From an uncultured Bacilli bacterium (GTDB lineage: Bacteria > Bacillota_I > Bacilli_A > RF39 > UBA660): a DNA stretch of 64,000 nucleotides. Position 1 is the first letter of the stretch, and each line of letters starts with the position of its first letter. The notes below the pieces were generated by a model, which saw only the letters and a list, made by a program, of their open reading frames with translations, ran no database searches and had not been told where the DNA came from. Made by a program: the position numbers and the translations under genes. Location: the NCBI GenBank assembly GCA_910584655.1, contig CAJUBJ010000003.1, forward strand, positions 124,001 through 188,000. Reading direction: 5' to 3'. Of the stretch, positions 18,202 to 26,252 are shown in pieces.

Positions 18202-19278
18202 ATGACAAATAGTAAAATTGAAGAAATTCAAAATGATACAAAACGTAGACTATTATTATTGATATTGTTACTTGCTATTACAATTATATTATGTTTAACA
18301 ATGACTTATGCTTGGTTTACATCAAATAAAAGAGTATCTGTTGATGAATTACAAGTAAACGTTTCTGCAGTTAATGGTTTGGAAATTTCTGCCGATGCTG
18401 TTAAATGGGGAACTAAAATTGATAAAAATATGTTGATTAATAGTGACAAAAATACAAATAATCAATTGCCAGAAATTTTAAGTAACGTATCTACAGCTGG
18501 ATATGTTAATAATGGTGTAATGGATATGTTTTATGGTGAAGTAAAAGAAATTAATCCTGATGTTTGTGATGAAGAAGACGATACAAGATGTTATACTTTA
18601 TCTGGTCAAGATATTAGTTCTTTATCAGTTTGTGGTGGAGAAAAAGCATGTCCTGATAATGCTCGTTTTATGGCATTTGATGTTTATTTGAAATTAGATG
18701 GTACTTTTGATGAAAGTGGTGTTGATTTATATTTAACTCCAAATGCTAATGTAGTAAAAGCTGAAAATGAAAATGATTATGGTATTAAAAATACTGCTCG
18801 TGTAGCTTTTATTGAAGAAGGACATATTTCAAAAGATACTTATCTTGAAGGCGTAGATGTAGATGGTCAAAAAGTAGCTGGAGATGTATTTATAGCTGGT
18901 AAAAATGAGGGTACTAGATCAATAATTTGGGAACCAAATGCAAACACTCATACTAGTGCAGGATTATTAAATGCTGAAAAATACGGATTAGAAGCAGTAA
19001 ATGGAAAATTTGAATGTAAAGGTATTAAAAAGCCTTTTACAGATATAAAATTATATGATACTTATAATAGTGCACATAATGATGTTTTTGAAAATCAAGT
19101 TGTATCTATGCAAACAGATGCAGATAGATCAACTGATGTTAGAATTGAAAACTTCAAATTAAAAGTTGGTGTAACTAAATTAAGAATTTATTTCTGGGTT
19201 GAAGGTCAAGATATTGATACAGAAAATAATGCTGCTGGTTATAAAATGTCACTTAACTTACAATTTACAATTAAATAA
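18202..19278 (+). CDS. TYAWF-type exported surface protein (7)
   Basis: 358 residues. A helix at about 18-36 ends in TMTYAWFTSNKRVSVDELQVNVSAVNGLEISADAVKWG. This N-terminus is nearly repeated in the next gene. The C-terminus has YFWVEGQDIDTENNAAGYKMSLNL, again paralogous to the next gene. Two Cys pairs (CDEED..RCYT, CGGEKAC) may form disulphides outside the cell. It resembles small secreted structural subunits processed by SipW-type peptidases; the function is not otherwise visible. Confidence 0.6.
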   Translation: MTNSKIEEIQNDTKRRLLLLILLLAITIILCLTMTYAWFTSNKRVSVDELQVNVSAVNGLEISADAVKWGTKIDKNMLINSDKNTNNQLPEILSNVSTAGYVNNGVMDMFYGEVKEINPDVCDEEDDTRCYTLSGQDISSLSVCGGEKACPDNARFMAFDVYLKLDGTFDESGVDLYLTPNANVVKAENENDYGIKNTARVAFIEEGHISKDTYLEGVDVDGQKVAGDVFIAGKNEGTRSIIWEPNANTHTSAGLLNAEKYGLEAVNGKFECKGIKKPFTDIKLYDTYNSAHNDVFENQVVSMQTDADRSTDVRIENFKLKVGVTKLRIYFWVEGQDIDTENNAAGYKMSLNLQFTIK

Positions 19279-19283
19279 GAAGT

Positions 19284-19308
19284 TTAAGGAGCTTAGCTCC
19301 TTTTTTTG
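19284..19308 (+). terminator. Intrinsic terminator
   Basis: Stem AAGGAGC, loop tta, GCTCCTT followed by a T run, directly after the stop at 19278. Confidence 0.85.
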
Positions 19309-19334
19309 TGTAAATTTTTCTCTTATTATTTGCT

Positions 19335-19364
19335 TTGATAGTAAAAATGCTTTATACTTATAAT
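19335..19364 (+). promoter_or_regulatory. Promoter of the last TasA-like gene
   Basis: TTGATA, 18-base spacer, TATAAT. AGAGGTGA at 19381-19388 then precedes the GTG start. Confidence 0.65.
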
Positions 19365-19392
19365 AGGGTAATGGTATTTTAGAGGTGATATT

Positions 19393-20397
19393 GTGAGCAA
19401 AATAAATGATGATATAAAAGAAAAAGAAAGTAGAAAAAGAAGAAGATTATTTATAATGATTTTGTTAGTTATTTTACTTATAACTTCTTTTGGAGTTTCA
19501 ACATATGCTTGGTTTTCTTCTAATAAACATGCAACAATAGATTCTATTGATATTAATGTTGCAACAGTTACAGGAATTCAAGTATCAGTTGATGCTATTA
19601 ATTGGGATAATAAGGTAACTAAGGAACAAATAATGAATGCTTATAAAACATATAGAGGAGCTGAAAATCAACTTCCTGATACTTTGACTAATATGTCTAC
19701 TTCAGGAAATGTAAGTCAAGGAAAGATGGATATGTTTTTAGGGTTAACTGAGGAAGAAAAGGCTGGATCTTTTACATTAACAACAAGAAAAGAAAGTGAA
19801 AAACAATGTAGTGGAGATAAAGAATGTGGAGATAAACATTTTATAGCATTTGATATTTTCTTACTTGTAACTACACCTGTTAATTTATCTTTAACGACTA
19901 ATTCAAATGTTATTCCTCAACCTGGAGCAGAAGATAAAGGATCACAAAATGCTGCAAGAGTAGGATTTGTTGTAGAAGGTACTGTTGGTGCTACTGAATC
20001 ATTAGCCGCACAGAATTTAAAAAGAGGAAGTTCATCTTTAATATGGGAGCCAAATTATGATGTTCATACAGAACATGGTGTTATTGCAGCAAGAAATATA
20101 TATGGAATTACAACGAGTAGATCTGGTGGAAGTAGATTACCATATAAGGGAGTTAATACATCTTTTAATACGCCAGTAGCACTTGATAGAACTGATGAAA
20201 GTTCATATTTTACAACTGTAAATCCTAAAGTTGCAACAACAAAAGACTTTAGTACTGAACAACCTTTAATGGCTATTCCAGCAGGAATAACAAAAGTTAG
20301 AATATATATGTGGCTTGAGGGTCAAGATGTAGATTTAGAAAATAATGCTTCTGATACTAAGCTTCAATATAATGTAGAACTTGCTATGATGGATTAA
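19393..20397 (+). CDS. TYAWF-type exported surface protein (8)
   Basis: 334 residues, paralogue of the preceding gene. KRRRLFIMILLVILL leads into STYAWFSSNKHATIDSIDINVATVTGIQVSVDAINW, and the end reads MWLEGQDVDLENNASDTKLQYNVEL. Like its sister it has a paired Cys motif (CSGDKECGDK). The start is GTG, chosen because AGAGGTGA sits four bases before it and no ATG lies nearby. It has its own promoter and terminator, so the two paralogues can be controlled independently. Confidence 0.6.
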   Translation: MSKINDDIKEKESRKRRRLFIMILLVILLITSFGVSTYAWFSSNKHATIDSIDINVATVTGIQVSVDAINWDNKVTKEQIMNAYKTYRGAENQLPDTLTNMSTSGNVSQGKMDMFLGLTEEEKAGSFTLTTRKESEKQCSGDKECGDKHFIAFDIFLLVTTPVNLSLTTNSNVIPQPGAEDKGSQNAARVGFVVEGTVGATESLAAQNLKRGSSSLIWEPNYDVHTEHGVIAARNIYGITTSRSGGSRLPYKGVNTSFNTPVALDRTDESSYFTTVNPKVATTKDFSTEQPLMAIPAGITKVRIYMWLEGQDVDLENNASDTKLQYNVELAMMD

Positions 20398-20430
20398 AAA
20401 AGAAAATACTTAAGGGTATTTTCTTATTTC
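20397..20430. terminator. Bidirectional intrinsic terminator
   Basis: Stem AGAAAATAC, loop ttaagg, GTATTTTCT, between convergent genes; A/T runs flank both sides. Confidence 0.75.
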
Positions 20431-20876
20431 TTCTTCTTTATTAATAAATTTTTCATTAAAGGATTAATGACTTCGTTAGCAATATCTAGTTCAGTTTCCT
20501 TAACTTTAAAATATTTTAGTAAAAATTCTCCAATTCTAACTTGAATTAATATTTCTCTTATTACAATTGTGTATAAGGGAATGAAGTATAAGTTATAGTC
20601 AAATGCTTTTGGTTGGTATAATTCAATTGATATGTAATCTATTAGAGCATCATCAAGATCTGTGAAATTACAAATTAGAATAATTATTAAGCTTATAGCA
20701 GCTATTATAAAAAGAACGTTGTATGTTTTTGATTTGCGCAGAACTTTTTTGGCATTATTGACATTAGCAAGTGTGAGCTCATCTTGACAATTGTGGTTTA
20801 TTAAGTCTTTATTATTAGAATATCTTACAAGACCTATTAATATTAGTACAATTAGCATTATAATTAGAAATATCAT
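20424..20876 (-). CDS. Small membrane protein of unknown function
   Basis: 150 residues. I place the start at the ATG of 20876, since GGGTGAT lies five bases upstream; the earlier in-frame GTG is part of that ribosome site. Hydrophobic segments at about 1-18, 54-73 and 97-115 suggest three membrane helices with a charged C-terminus (LLIKKKK). I do not recognise the family. It is monocistronic and divergent from the NUDIX gene. Confidence 0.5.
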   Translation of the reverse strand: MIFLIIMLIVLILIGLVRYSNNKDLINHNCQDELTLANVNNAKKVLRKSKTYNVLFIIAAISLIIILICNFTDLDDALIDYISIELYQPKAFDYNLYFIPLYTIVIREILIQVRIGEFLLKYFKVKETELDIANEVINPLMKNLLIKKKK

Positions 20877-20941
20877 TTTTATCACCCTTTTATTATTATG
20901 TTTAAATTATAACATATTTTGTATAATTTGTATTATTTATA

Positions 20942-20970
20942 TTGACATGTGTAGAATATACGCATATAAT
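20942..20970 (+). promoter_or_regulatory. Consensus promoter of the NUDIX operon
   Basis: TTGACA at 20942, exact 17-base spacer, TATAAT at 20965: a perfect sigma-A match. A 19-base inverted repeat fills the spacer. Confidence 0.8.
20947..20965. promoter_or_regulatory. Candidate NrtR-type operator (site 1)
   Basis: ATGTGTAGAATATACGCAT, two half-sites ATGTGTA and TACGCAT with one mismatch, five bases apart. It lies between the -35 and -10, where a bound repressor would block polymerase. A matching element precedes the next gene. Confidence 0.5.
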
Positions 20971-20991
20971 TAATTTGTAAGGAATGGTAAT

Positions 20992-21666
20992 ATGGAAGTA
21001 AGGAATAAGTTATATAAACAACAGGGTATTCATGTTATTACAGCTTTATTTACAGTAGAGCAAGGTGTTACTAAAGTTTTACTTATAAAAAGAAAGAATA
21101 AACCTTTTGAAGGAGATTGGGTTTTAACTGGTGGAGCCTTATACAATAATGAAGATTTGGATGATGGAGCTTTAAGAGAGTTAGAAGAAAAGACTGGCAT
21201 TACAGGTGTTGAAATAAAACAGTTTAAGGCGTTTGGTAAGGTTGATCGTTCACCAGTTATGAGAATGGTTGCTGTTGGGTTTATTGGAATTATAGATAGT
21301 AAAAGAGTTAATGTTTTAAGAGAAACTAAAAATACTTCTAATGCTGATTGGTTTCCAATTGATAAAATTCCACCTTTGGGATATGATCATGAGGAAATAT
21401 TACATGATGCGTTGATAGAACTTAGAAAGCAAATTGTTAAAAGTAATATGCTAAAAAGTTTGTTTCCGGATGGGGTAACTATGCCAGAACTTCAAAAAAC
21501 TTATGAAGCTATTTTAGGAAAAACATTCGATAGAAGAAATTTTAGAAAAAAGATTTTAAGTTTAGATTTAATTGAAGATACAAATAAAAGTGATAAGTTT
21601 GAAGGAAATAAGCCAGCAAAGGTTTATATGTTTAAAAAGAAAATTGAAGATAAAGATATATTTTAA
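20992..21666 (+). CDS. NUDIX hydrolase with winged-helix C-terminus (NrtR-like)
   Basis: 224 residues. The NUDIX box is complete at about 48-70 (G-ALYNN-E ... RELEEKTGI), in the arrangement of ADP-ribose-type NUDIX domains. Residues about 150-215 form a winged-helix-like region (KTYEAILGKTFDRRNFRKKI). The combination is that of NrtR, a repressor of NAD metabolism that senses ADP-ribose. NrtR proteins often lose hydrolase activity, but here the box looks intact. A candidate operator within its own promoter suggests autoregulation. Which function dominates cannot be read from sequence. Confidence 0.75.
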   Translation: MEVRNKLYKQQGIHVITALFTVEQGVTKVLLIKRKNKPFEGDWVLTGGALYNNEDLDDGALRELEEKTGITGVEIKQFKAFGKVDRSPVMRMVAVGFIGIIDSKRVNVLRETKNTSNADWFPIDKIPPLGYDHEEILHDALIELRKQIVKSNMLKSLFPDGVTMPELQKTYEAILGKTFDRRNFRKKILSLDLIEDTNKSDKFEGNKPAKVYMFKKKIEDKDIF

Positions 21667-21694
21667 TGAAATATGTTTTTATTTTTGATGATAG

Positions 21695-21713
21695 ATGTGT
21701 AAAAAATACACTT
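21695..21713. promoter_or_regulatory. Candidate NrtR-type operator (site 2)
   Basis: ATGTGTA, five A, TACACTT: the same half-site and spacing as site 1 before the NUDIX gene. It lies directly upstream of the AAGGAGGTGA ribosome site of the next gene. As RNA it could also form a five-pair hairpin, so a DNA site is an inference from its resemblance to site 1. Confidence 0.4.
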
Positions 21714-21728
21714 TAAGGAGGTGAGTTA

Positions 21729-22289
21729 ATGATTTATTTGATGCGACATGGTCAGGATGATGAAACTTATGTTGGAGGTTGGAGTGATGTTTCTTTAATA
21801 CCAGAGGGAAGAGAAGAAGTTATAGGTTCAGCTTTGTGGATAAAAGATAATTTAGATATAAAAAAGATAATGTGTAGTGATGTAAAAAGAGCAGTAGAGT
21901 CAGCACAAATTACTAGTGATATTTTAGATATTCCATATCAATTGAATACTAATTTAAGAGAACAAAATAAGGGATTATTAAATGGAATACCTAAAGAAGA
22001 TGCTTATAATAATTATCCTGGTTTTAGTGATGGAGAAGTTACAATTGATACTGTATTTCCTGAGGGAGAGTCATTGAGAAATTTATATGACAGAATGAAA
22101 AAATATATTGAAGAAATTATAAAAATGCAAGATGATACATTACTAATAACCCATAGAGGAGTTATTAATATGATATATTTCTTACTGAATCATCAAGAGC
22201 TTGATATGAATAAAAAGCAATTTAATGTTGATACAGCTTCTATACATGAATTAGATCAAAAAAAGAAAACAATAAGAAAAATAAGGTAG
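21729..22289 (+). CDS. Histidine phosphatase (phosphoglycerate-mutase fold)
   Basis: 186 residues with the family's N-terminal MRHG motif (H7 is the phospho-acceptor), a basic SDVKRAVESAQIT segment, LREQNKGLLNG, and the second His in LITHRGVIN. This is a cofactor-independent-looking small member, probably acting on a soluble phosphoester; the substrate is unknown. AAGGAGGTGA precedes the ATG. It lies between an NrtR-like gene and a P-loop/CYTH gene, so a nucleotide-related substrate is plausible. Confidence 0.8.
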   Translation: MIYLMRHGQDDETYVGGWSDVSLIPEGREEVIGSALWIKDNLDIKKIMCSDVKRAVESAQITSDILDIPYQLNTNLREQNKGLLNGIPKEDAYNNYPGFSDGEVTIDTVFPEGESLRNLYDRMKKYIEEIIKMQDDTLLITHRGVINMIYFLLNHQELDMNKKQFNVDTASIHELDQKKKTIRKIR

Positions 22290-22299
22290 GTAGAGTTTT

Positions 22300-23409
22300 A
22301 TGGTAAAAAGAATAGTTTTAACAGGTGGTCCTGGAACTGGAAAGACAACAGTTTTAGATAAAATAAAAACAGTTTATGAACCTCAAGGATATAGAGTAAT
22401 AATAATTGATGAAACAGCAACATATTTTATTTTAAAAGGAATTAGACCTTTTGGAGATAATGCGCTTGATTTAGTTGACTTTCAGGAATTGGTAATGAGA
22501 ATGCAATTAGCTAAAGAAGAGATTTTTGATAGAGCAGCTCAAATGATGGGAGAAGATGCCAAGGTATTAATTGTTTATGATAGAGGAGCTGTTGATAATT
22601 GTGCTTATATGTCACAAAATCAGTTTGAAGAGGTTATGGCAAGATTAAATCATGTTAAATCATTTGCAGAATTATTGAATCAATATGATGCTGTAATAGA
22701 TTTAGTAGGAAGAAAGGACTTCTATACTTTAGAAAATAATGAAGCAAGAAGTGAAGATGCTGATTATGCATTAGAATTAGGAGCTAATACTTTAAAAAGT
22801 TGGTTAGGTCATAATAAGATAAAAATAGTATTACCAAAAGATACAATGGATGAAAAAGTAAATGAAGTATTAAATATAATTAATGGAGTATTGCTAGAAA
22901 AACAAGTAAAGAGACAAGATAAATATTCTGTTGATTTAAGAAGTACAGATTTAGATAGAGTAATAAGAGAGTCAAGAGCAGTTATGATTGAACAGTCTTA
23001 TTTAATAAGTGAAGATGAGACAATTGAGAAGAGAATTAGAAAAGTTAGTATAAATAATAGTGATTCATATCATTTAAGTGTTTATAAAATTATGGAAGAT
23101 GGATCAAGAGTTATTGTAAGTGAGAAGAGTATTGATAAAAAATTGTATGATCAATTAATGGAGTTTAAAGATAGTAGATATGAAACTATAAGAAAAAATA
23201 GATATTGCTTCAGTGAAGCAGGAACTTATTTTAACTTAGATGTGTTTGAAAATATGGAAGATGTTGGAATATTGGAAATTAATGTTGGGGAGCATGAAGT
23301 TGTTAATATTCCAGATTATGTTGCTGTTATGGAAGATGTAACTAAAAATTCAAATTATTATAATAAAAATATTGCTAAGAAAGTTGGTAGGGAGTTAAAA
23401 AAATCATGA
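22300..23409 (+). CDS. P-loop NTPase with C-terminal CYTH-like domain (Ttd14-like)
   Basis: 369 residues. The N-terminal half is a small kinase-type P-loop domain: Walker A GGPGTGKTT (9-17), VLIVYDRGAVDN and a LELGANTLKSWLGHNKI lid-like segment. It is close in style to the AAA_28/NadR ribosylnicotinamide-kinase group. From about 235 there is a CYTH-like domain with alternating charged strands (EKRIRKVS, YHLSVYKI, ILEINVGEHE), a fold that binds polyphosphates. This architecture is known from Ttd14-type proteins. It overlaps the thymidine kinase gene by four bases. A nucleotide or nicotinamide-riboside phosphorylation role is inferred from domain and context. Confidence 0.7.
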   Translation: MVKRIVLTGGPGTGKTTVLDKIKTVYEPQGYRVIIIDETATYFILKGIRPFGDNALDLVDFQELVMRMQLAKEEIFDRAAQMMGEDAKVLIVYDRGAVDNCAYMSQNQFEEVMARLNHVKSFAELLNQYDAVIDLVGRKDFYTLENNEARSEDADYALELGANTLKSWLGHNKIKIVLPKDTMDEKVNEVLNIINGVLLEKQVKRQDKYSVDLRSTDLDRVIRESRAVMIEQSYLISEDETIEKRIRKVSINNSDSYHLSVYKIMEDGSRVIVSEKSIDKKLYDQLMEFKDSRYETIRKNRYCFSEAGTYFNLDVFENMEDVGILEINVGEHEVVNIPDYVAVMEDVTKNSNYYNKNIAKKVGRELKKS

Positions 23410-23987
23410 TAAAGACATTTACAGGACCAATGCATAGCGGTAAGACAGAACATATGCTAGATGTCTATAATAAAATATATAATAAAGATTGTATAAAAGT
23501 ATTTAAACCATTAAAAGATACAAGAGACTTTTGTGTAATGAAAAGTAAGACATATGAACAAGAGGTTCCTGCAATTGGAATTGATCGTTTTGAAGAAATT
23601 TTGGAATATATAGATGAGAGAACTAGAACAATTTTCCTGGATGAAGTTCAGTTGATGGAAGGAAATTTAAGTGTTCTTTCTTATCTATCAATTGCTGAGG
23701 ATATGGATGTTTATTTGGGTGGTTTAAATATGACATCTGAGCAAGAGCCATTCTTATTGATGCCACAAATACTTGCAATTAGTGATAAAGTTGATAATAT
23801 CCCAGCTAGTTGTTATGATTGTGGAAGAGAAGCTACTTTAACATATTTTGATGGTGAAAAAAAAGACGCTATTAAAGTAGGAGATGAAGGATATTTTCCA
23901 TTATGTCATCGTTGTTTGATGAAAAGACGTGGACGAGAAAAATTTAAAAAATTAATGTTAAGAAAAAAAGAAACTTTTGATAATTAA
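23406..23987 (+). CDS. tdk: Thymidine kinase
   Basis: 193 residues, the size of type II thymidine kinases. Walker A is GPMHSGKT (7-14), the Walker B region reads IFLDEVQLM, and a lasso/substrate region follows in GGLNMTSEQEPFLLMPQIL. Two Cys pairs, CYDCG and CHRC, give the structural zinc site. The enzyme phosphorylates thymidine to dTMP in salvage. The typical GLDMDF segment is GLNMTS here, a mild deviation. Last gene of the NUDIX operon; a terminator overlaps its end. Confidence 0.85.
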   Translation: MIKTFTGPMHSGKTEHMLDVYNKIYNKDCIKVFKPLKDTRDFCVMKSKTYEQEVPAIGIDRFEEILEYIDERTRTIFLDEVQLMEGNLSVLSYLSIAEDMDVYLGGLNMTSEQEPFLLMPQILAISDKVDNIPASCYDCGREATLTYFDGEKKDAIKVGDEGYFPLCHRCLMKRRGREKFKKLMLRKKETFDN

Positions 23988-24008
23988 GAAATCAAAAGTT
24001 TTTTTTTG
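23971..24008 (+). terminator. Intrinsic terminator
   Basis: Stem AAACTTTTGAT, loop aattaagaa, ATCAAAAGTTT plus T run; the 5' arm is the last codons of tdk. Confidence 0.85.
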
Positions 24009-24055
24009 ACAAAAATCGACAATAGTTTTTTCTAGAATGAAATAGAGGTGTATTT

Positions 24056-24232
24056 ATGAAAGTAAAATTATTTGACGAAAGTCATGAAAAAGACTTAGAA
24101 AGTAGTATTAATGAATTTCTTCAAGGAAATATTTATGATATAATTGATATCAAGTATCAACTGGCAATAACGATGTCTGGGGAGGATCAGATATATTGTT
24201 TTACTGCTATGGTGATATATAATGAAAAATGA
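24056..24232 (+). CDS. cse60: Cse60-family sporulation protein
   Basis: A 58-residue protein beginning MKVKLFDESHEKDLE, continuing IIDIKYQLA and ending EDQIYCFTAMVIY. This matches in order and length my recollection of the Bacillus Cse60 protein, which is made in the mother cell under sigma-E. TAGAGGTG gives the ribosome site. The gene overlaps the following flippase by 11 bases. The molecular function is unknown in the family. It marks the organism as an endospore former. Confidence 0.75.
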   Translation: MKVKLFDESHEKDLESSINEFLQGNIYDIIDIKYQLAITMSGEDQIYCFTAMVIYNEK

Positions 24233-25883
24233 GTTGATGAAGATGAAAAAAAGTTCATTTGTTGAAGGAACGTTTATAGCTACATTTGCAATTGTGTTTA
24301 CTAAGATATTGGGTATGCTTTATGTTATACCTTTTTATGCAATGGTAGGAGTTCAGGGGAGTGCTTTGTATGCATATGCATATAATATATATGTAATATT
24401 TTTAGATATATCAAGTGCTGGATTACCTATTGCAATAAGTAAAATAATAAATGAGTATAATACTTTGGGGATGATGGATGCCAAGGTTAGGGCTTATCAT
24501 ATAGGTAAAAGAATAATGGTTTTTTTAGCTACTATAATATTTATATTACTTATTATATTTGCTAAGCCAATTGCTTCTTTGTTACTTGGAGATTTATCTG
24601 GTGGTAATACGATAGAAAATGTTGCTTTAGCAATAAGATGTGTATCTTTCGCAATTTTAATTGTACCATTTTTGAGTGTTACTAAAGGATATTTACAAGG
24701 ACATAATGTAATTAATGTTTCAAGTTTTAGTCAAGTTATAGAGCAAGTTGTTAGGATTGCTATAATACTAGGGGGATCTTATTTAGTAATATATGTATTA
24801 AATGGAACTCCAACAACAGCTGTTTGTGTATCGGTATTTGGAGCTTTTATTAGTGGTTTAGCAGCGTATATTTTCATTAAATGGATGATGAGAAAGAATG
24901 ATAAAGAATTAGATTTAAAAAATGAATATAAAAAAGATAATGTATCTGATAAAGAGATTACTAAAAAGTTATTTTCATATGCAATACCTTTTATAATAAT
25001 AAATATTGTTAGTAGTTGTTATAATTTTATTGATATGACTCTATTACTTAGAACAATGAGCTATTTAAAACTTGATACAAATACTGTCGAGTTTGCAGCT
25101 TCAGCTGTTACTACATGGGCTCCTAAAATAAATATGGTAATTACTAGTATAGCTATGGGAATGAGTACAAGCTTAATTCCAACGATGGTAACTGCTTATA
25201 CTTTGAAAAATTGGAAAGAAGTAAATAATAAGTTTAATCAAGCTTTGCAAATACTTATATTTATTTCTTTACCAATGACAGTTGGAATATCCTTACTTAG
25301 TGCGTCAATTTGGACAATATTTTATGGATATAATGTTTATGGAGCTTATATACTTGCATTAAATGTATTTACAGGTTTATTAATAAATATTTATATGACA
25401 ACTTCTTCAGCTTTACAAGGACTTAATAAATTTAAAACAGTTTACATATCTACTATTACTGGTTTTGCTACTAATGCAATATTGGATGTTCCATTAATGT
25501 TGTTATATAATAAAATTGGTATACCACCATTTTTAGGAGCTGTTACGGCAAGTATAATAGGTTATGGATTAAGTATTGTTATTGCACTTATTTCACTAAA
25601 AAAAGATTGTAAGTTGGCTTATAGAGAAACATTTAATGTTGTTATTAAGATGTTTGTACCAACAACTTTGATGGTTTTGGTAGTATTATTGTTATATAAA
25701 GTTTTTCCTATAAATTATGGAAGTAAATTATCTTGTATATTATTTGTTGCAATTAATGGTATATTAGGAGCAATAATGTATTTTGTTGTATCATTTAAGA
25801 TGAATATAATTGAAAAAGTGTTTGGCAAAACTATGTTAAATAAAATATTAAAAAAACTTACCTTTGGTAAGATAAGTATTTAA
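24222..25883 (+). CDS. MurJ/SpoVB-type lipid-linked oligosaccharide flippase (YtgP-like)
   Basis: 553 residues with about 14 membrane helices over the whole length. The N-terminus KKSSFVEGTFIATFAIVFTK and the LYAYAYNIYVIFLDISSAGLPIAISK segment are typical of the Gram-positive YtgP/SpoVB branch of the MOP exporter superfamily. YtgP flips lipid II in Bacillus; SpoVB is needed for spore cortex. The pairing with cse60 (overlapping start, GGTGA at 24211) leans toward a sporulation role, but the vegetative flippase is equally possible. Confidence 0.85.
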   Translation: MKNELMKMKKSSFVEGTFIATFAIVFTKILGMLYVIPFYAMVGVQGSALYAYAYNIYVIFLDISSAGLPIAISKIINEYNTLGMMDAKVRAYHIGKRIMVFLATIIFILLIIFAKPIASLLLGDLSGGNTIENVALAIRCVSFAILIVPFLSVTKGYLQGHNVINVSSFSQVIEQVVRIAIILGGSYLVIYVLNGTPTTAVCVSVFGAFISGLAAYIFIKWMMRKNDKELDLKNEYKKDNVSDKEITKKLFSYAIPFIIINIVSSCYNFIDMTLLLRTMSYLKLDTNTVEFAASAVTTWAPKINMVITSIAMGMSTSLIPTMVTAYTLKNWKEVNNKFNQALQILIFISLPMTVGISLLSASIWTIFYGYNVYGAYILALNVFTGLLINIYMTTSSALQGLNKFKTVYISTITGFATNAILDVPLMLLYNKIGIPPFLGAVTASIIGYGLSIVIALISLKKDCKLAYRETFNVVIKMFVPTTLMVLVVLLLYKVFPINYGSKLSCILFVAINGILGAIMYFVVSFKMNIIEKVFGKTMLNKILKKLTFGKISI

Positions 25884-26200
25884 AGCATGTACATATTATT
25901 GGAATAGGTATTTTCGATATTTTCGGTAACTGGTTTATTTTCTAATTTAGAAAGACGATTATCTAATCTATTGATTTGTCTTTCTATTTTAGATAAACGA
26001 TTATCAATGTCGTTATAGTTTCCTATATCTGGTCCTGAATAATAGCTTGAATTCATAGAAGTTTGATTGTAAGGACCAAATTGGTTGTTAGGTTGTGGAG
26101 CAATAGCTTGATTTGGCATCATACCAGTTTGAAAATCTGGGATATAGCTTTGAGTCTGAGCATTGTAGTTGGAAAAGAAAGTATTACGATTTTTTTTCAT
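25880..26200 (-). CDS. Small Asn/Gln/Tyr-rich protein with coiled coil
   Basis: 106 residues starting at the ATG of 26200, which has a perfect AGGAGG six bases upstream. The first half is rich in N, Q, P and Y (NNQFGPYNQTSMNSSYYSG). The second half has IDNRLSKIERQINRLDNRLSKLEN, a short coiled coil with heptads. The composition resembles small spore coat or morphogenetic proteins, but no family is recognised. On the minus strand CATATACTT lies upstream with an AC 15 bases before it, a weak sporulation-sigma-like match. The 3' end overlaps the flippase by four bases. Confidence 0.5.
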   Translation of the reverse strand: MKKNRNTFFSNYNAQTQSYIPDFQTGMMPNQAIAPQPNNQFGPYNQTSMNSSYYSGPDIGNYNDIDNRLSKIERQINRLDNRLSKLENKPVTENIENTYSNNMYML

Positions 26201-26252
26201 ATAAGTCCTCCTCACTTAAGTATATGTATTAATAGAGAAAGGTTGAATAAAA

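Noticed and set aside
1..20397. Recently acquired genomic island
   Set aside because: No integrase, transposase, tRNA or flanking direct repeat is visible, and base composition looks like the rest of the window.
21685..21712. TTGATG-N16-TACACT as a separate promoter for the histidine phosphatase gene
   Set aside because: The start of transcription would fall within the ribosome site; read-through from the upstream promoter is more likely.
24006..24038. TTGACA with TAGAAT before cse60
   Set aside because: Spacing is 21 bases, too long for a sigma-A promoter; the gene may use a sporulation sigma factor, but no clear site was found.
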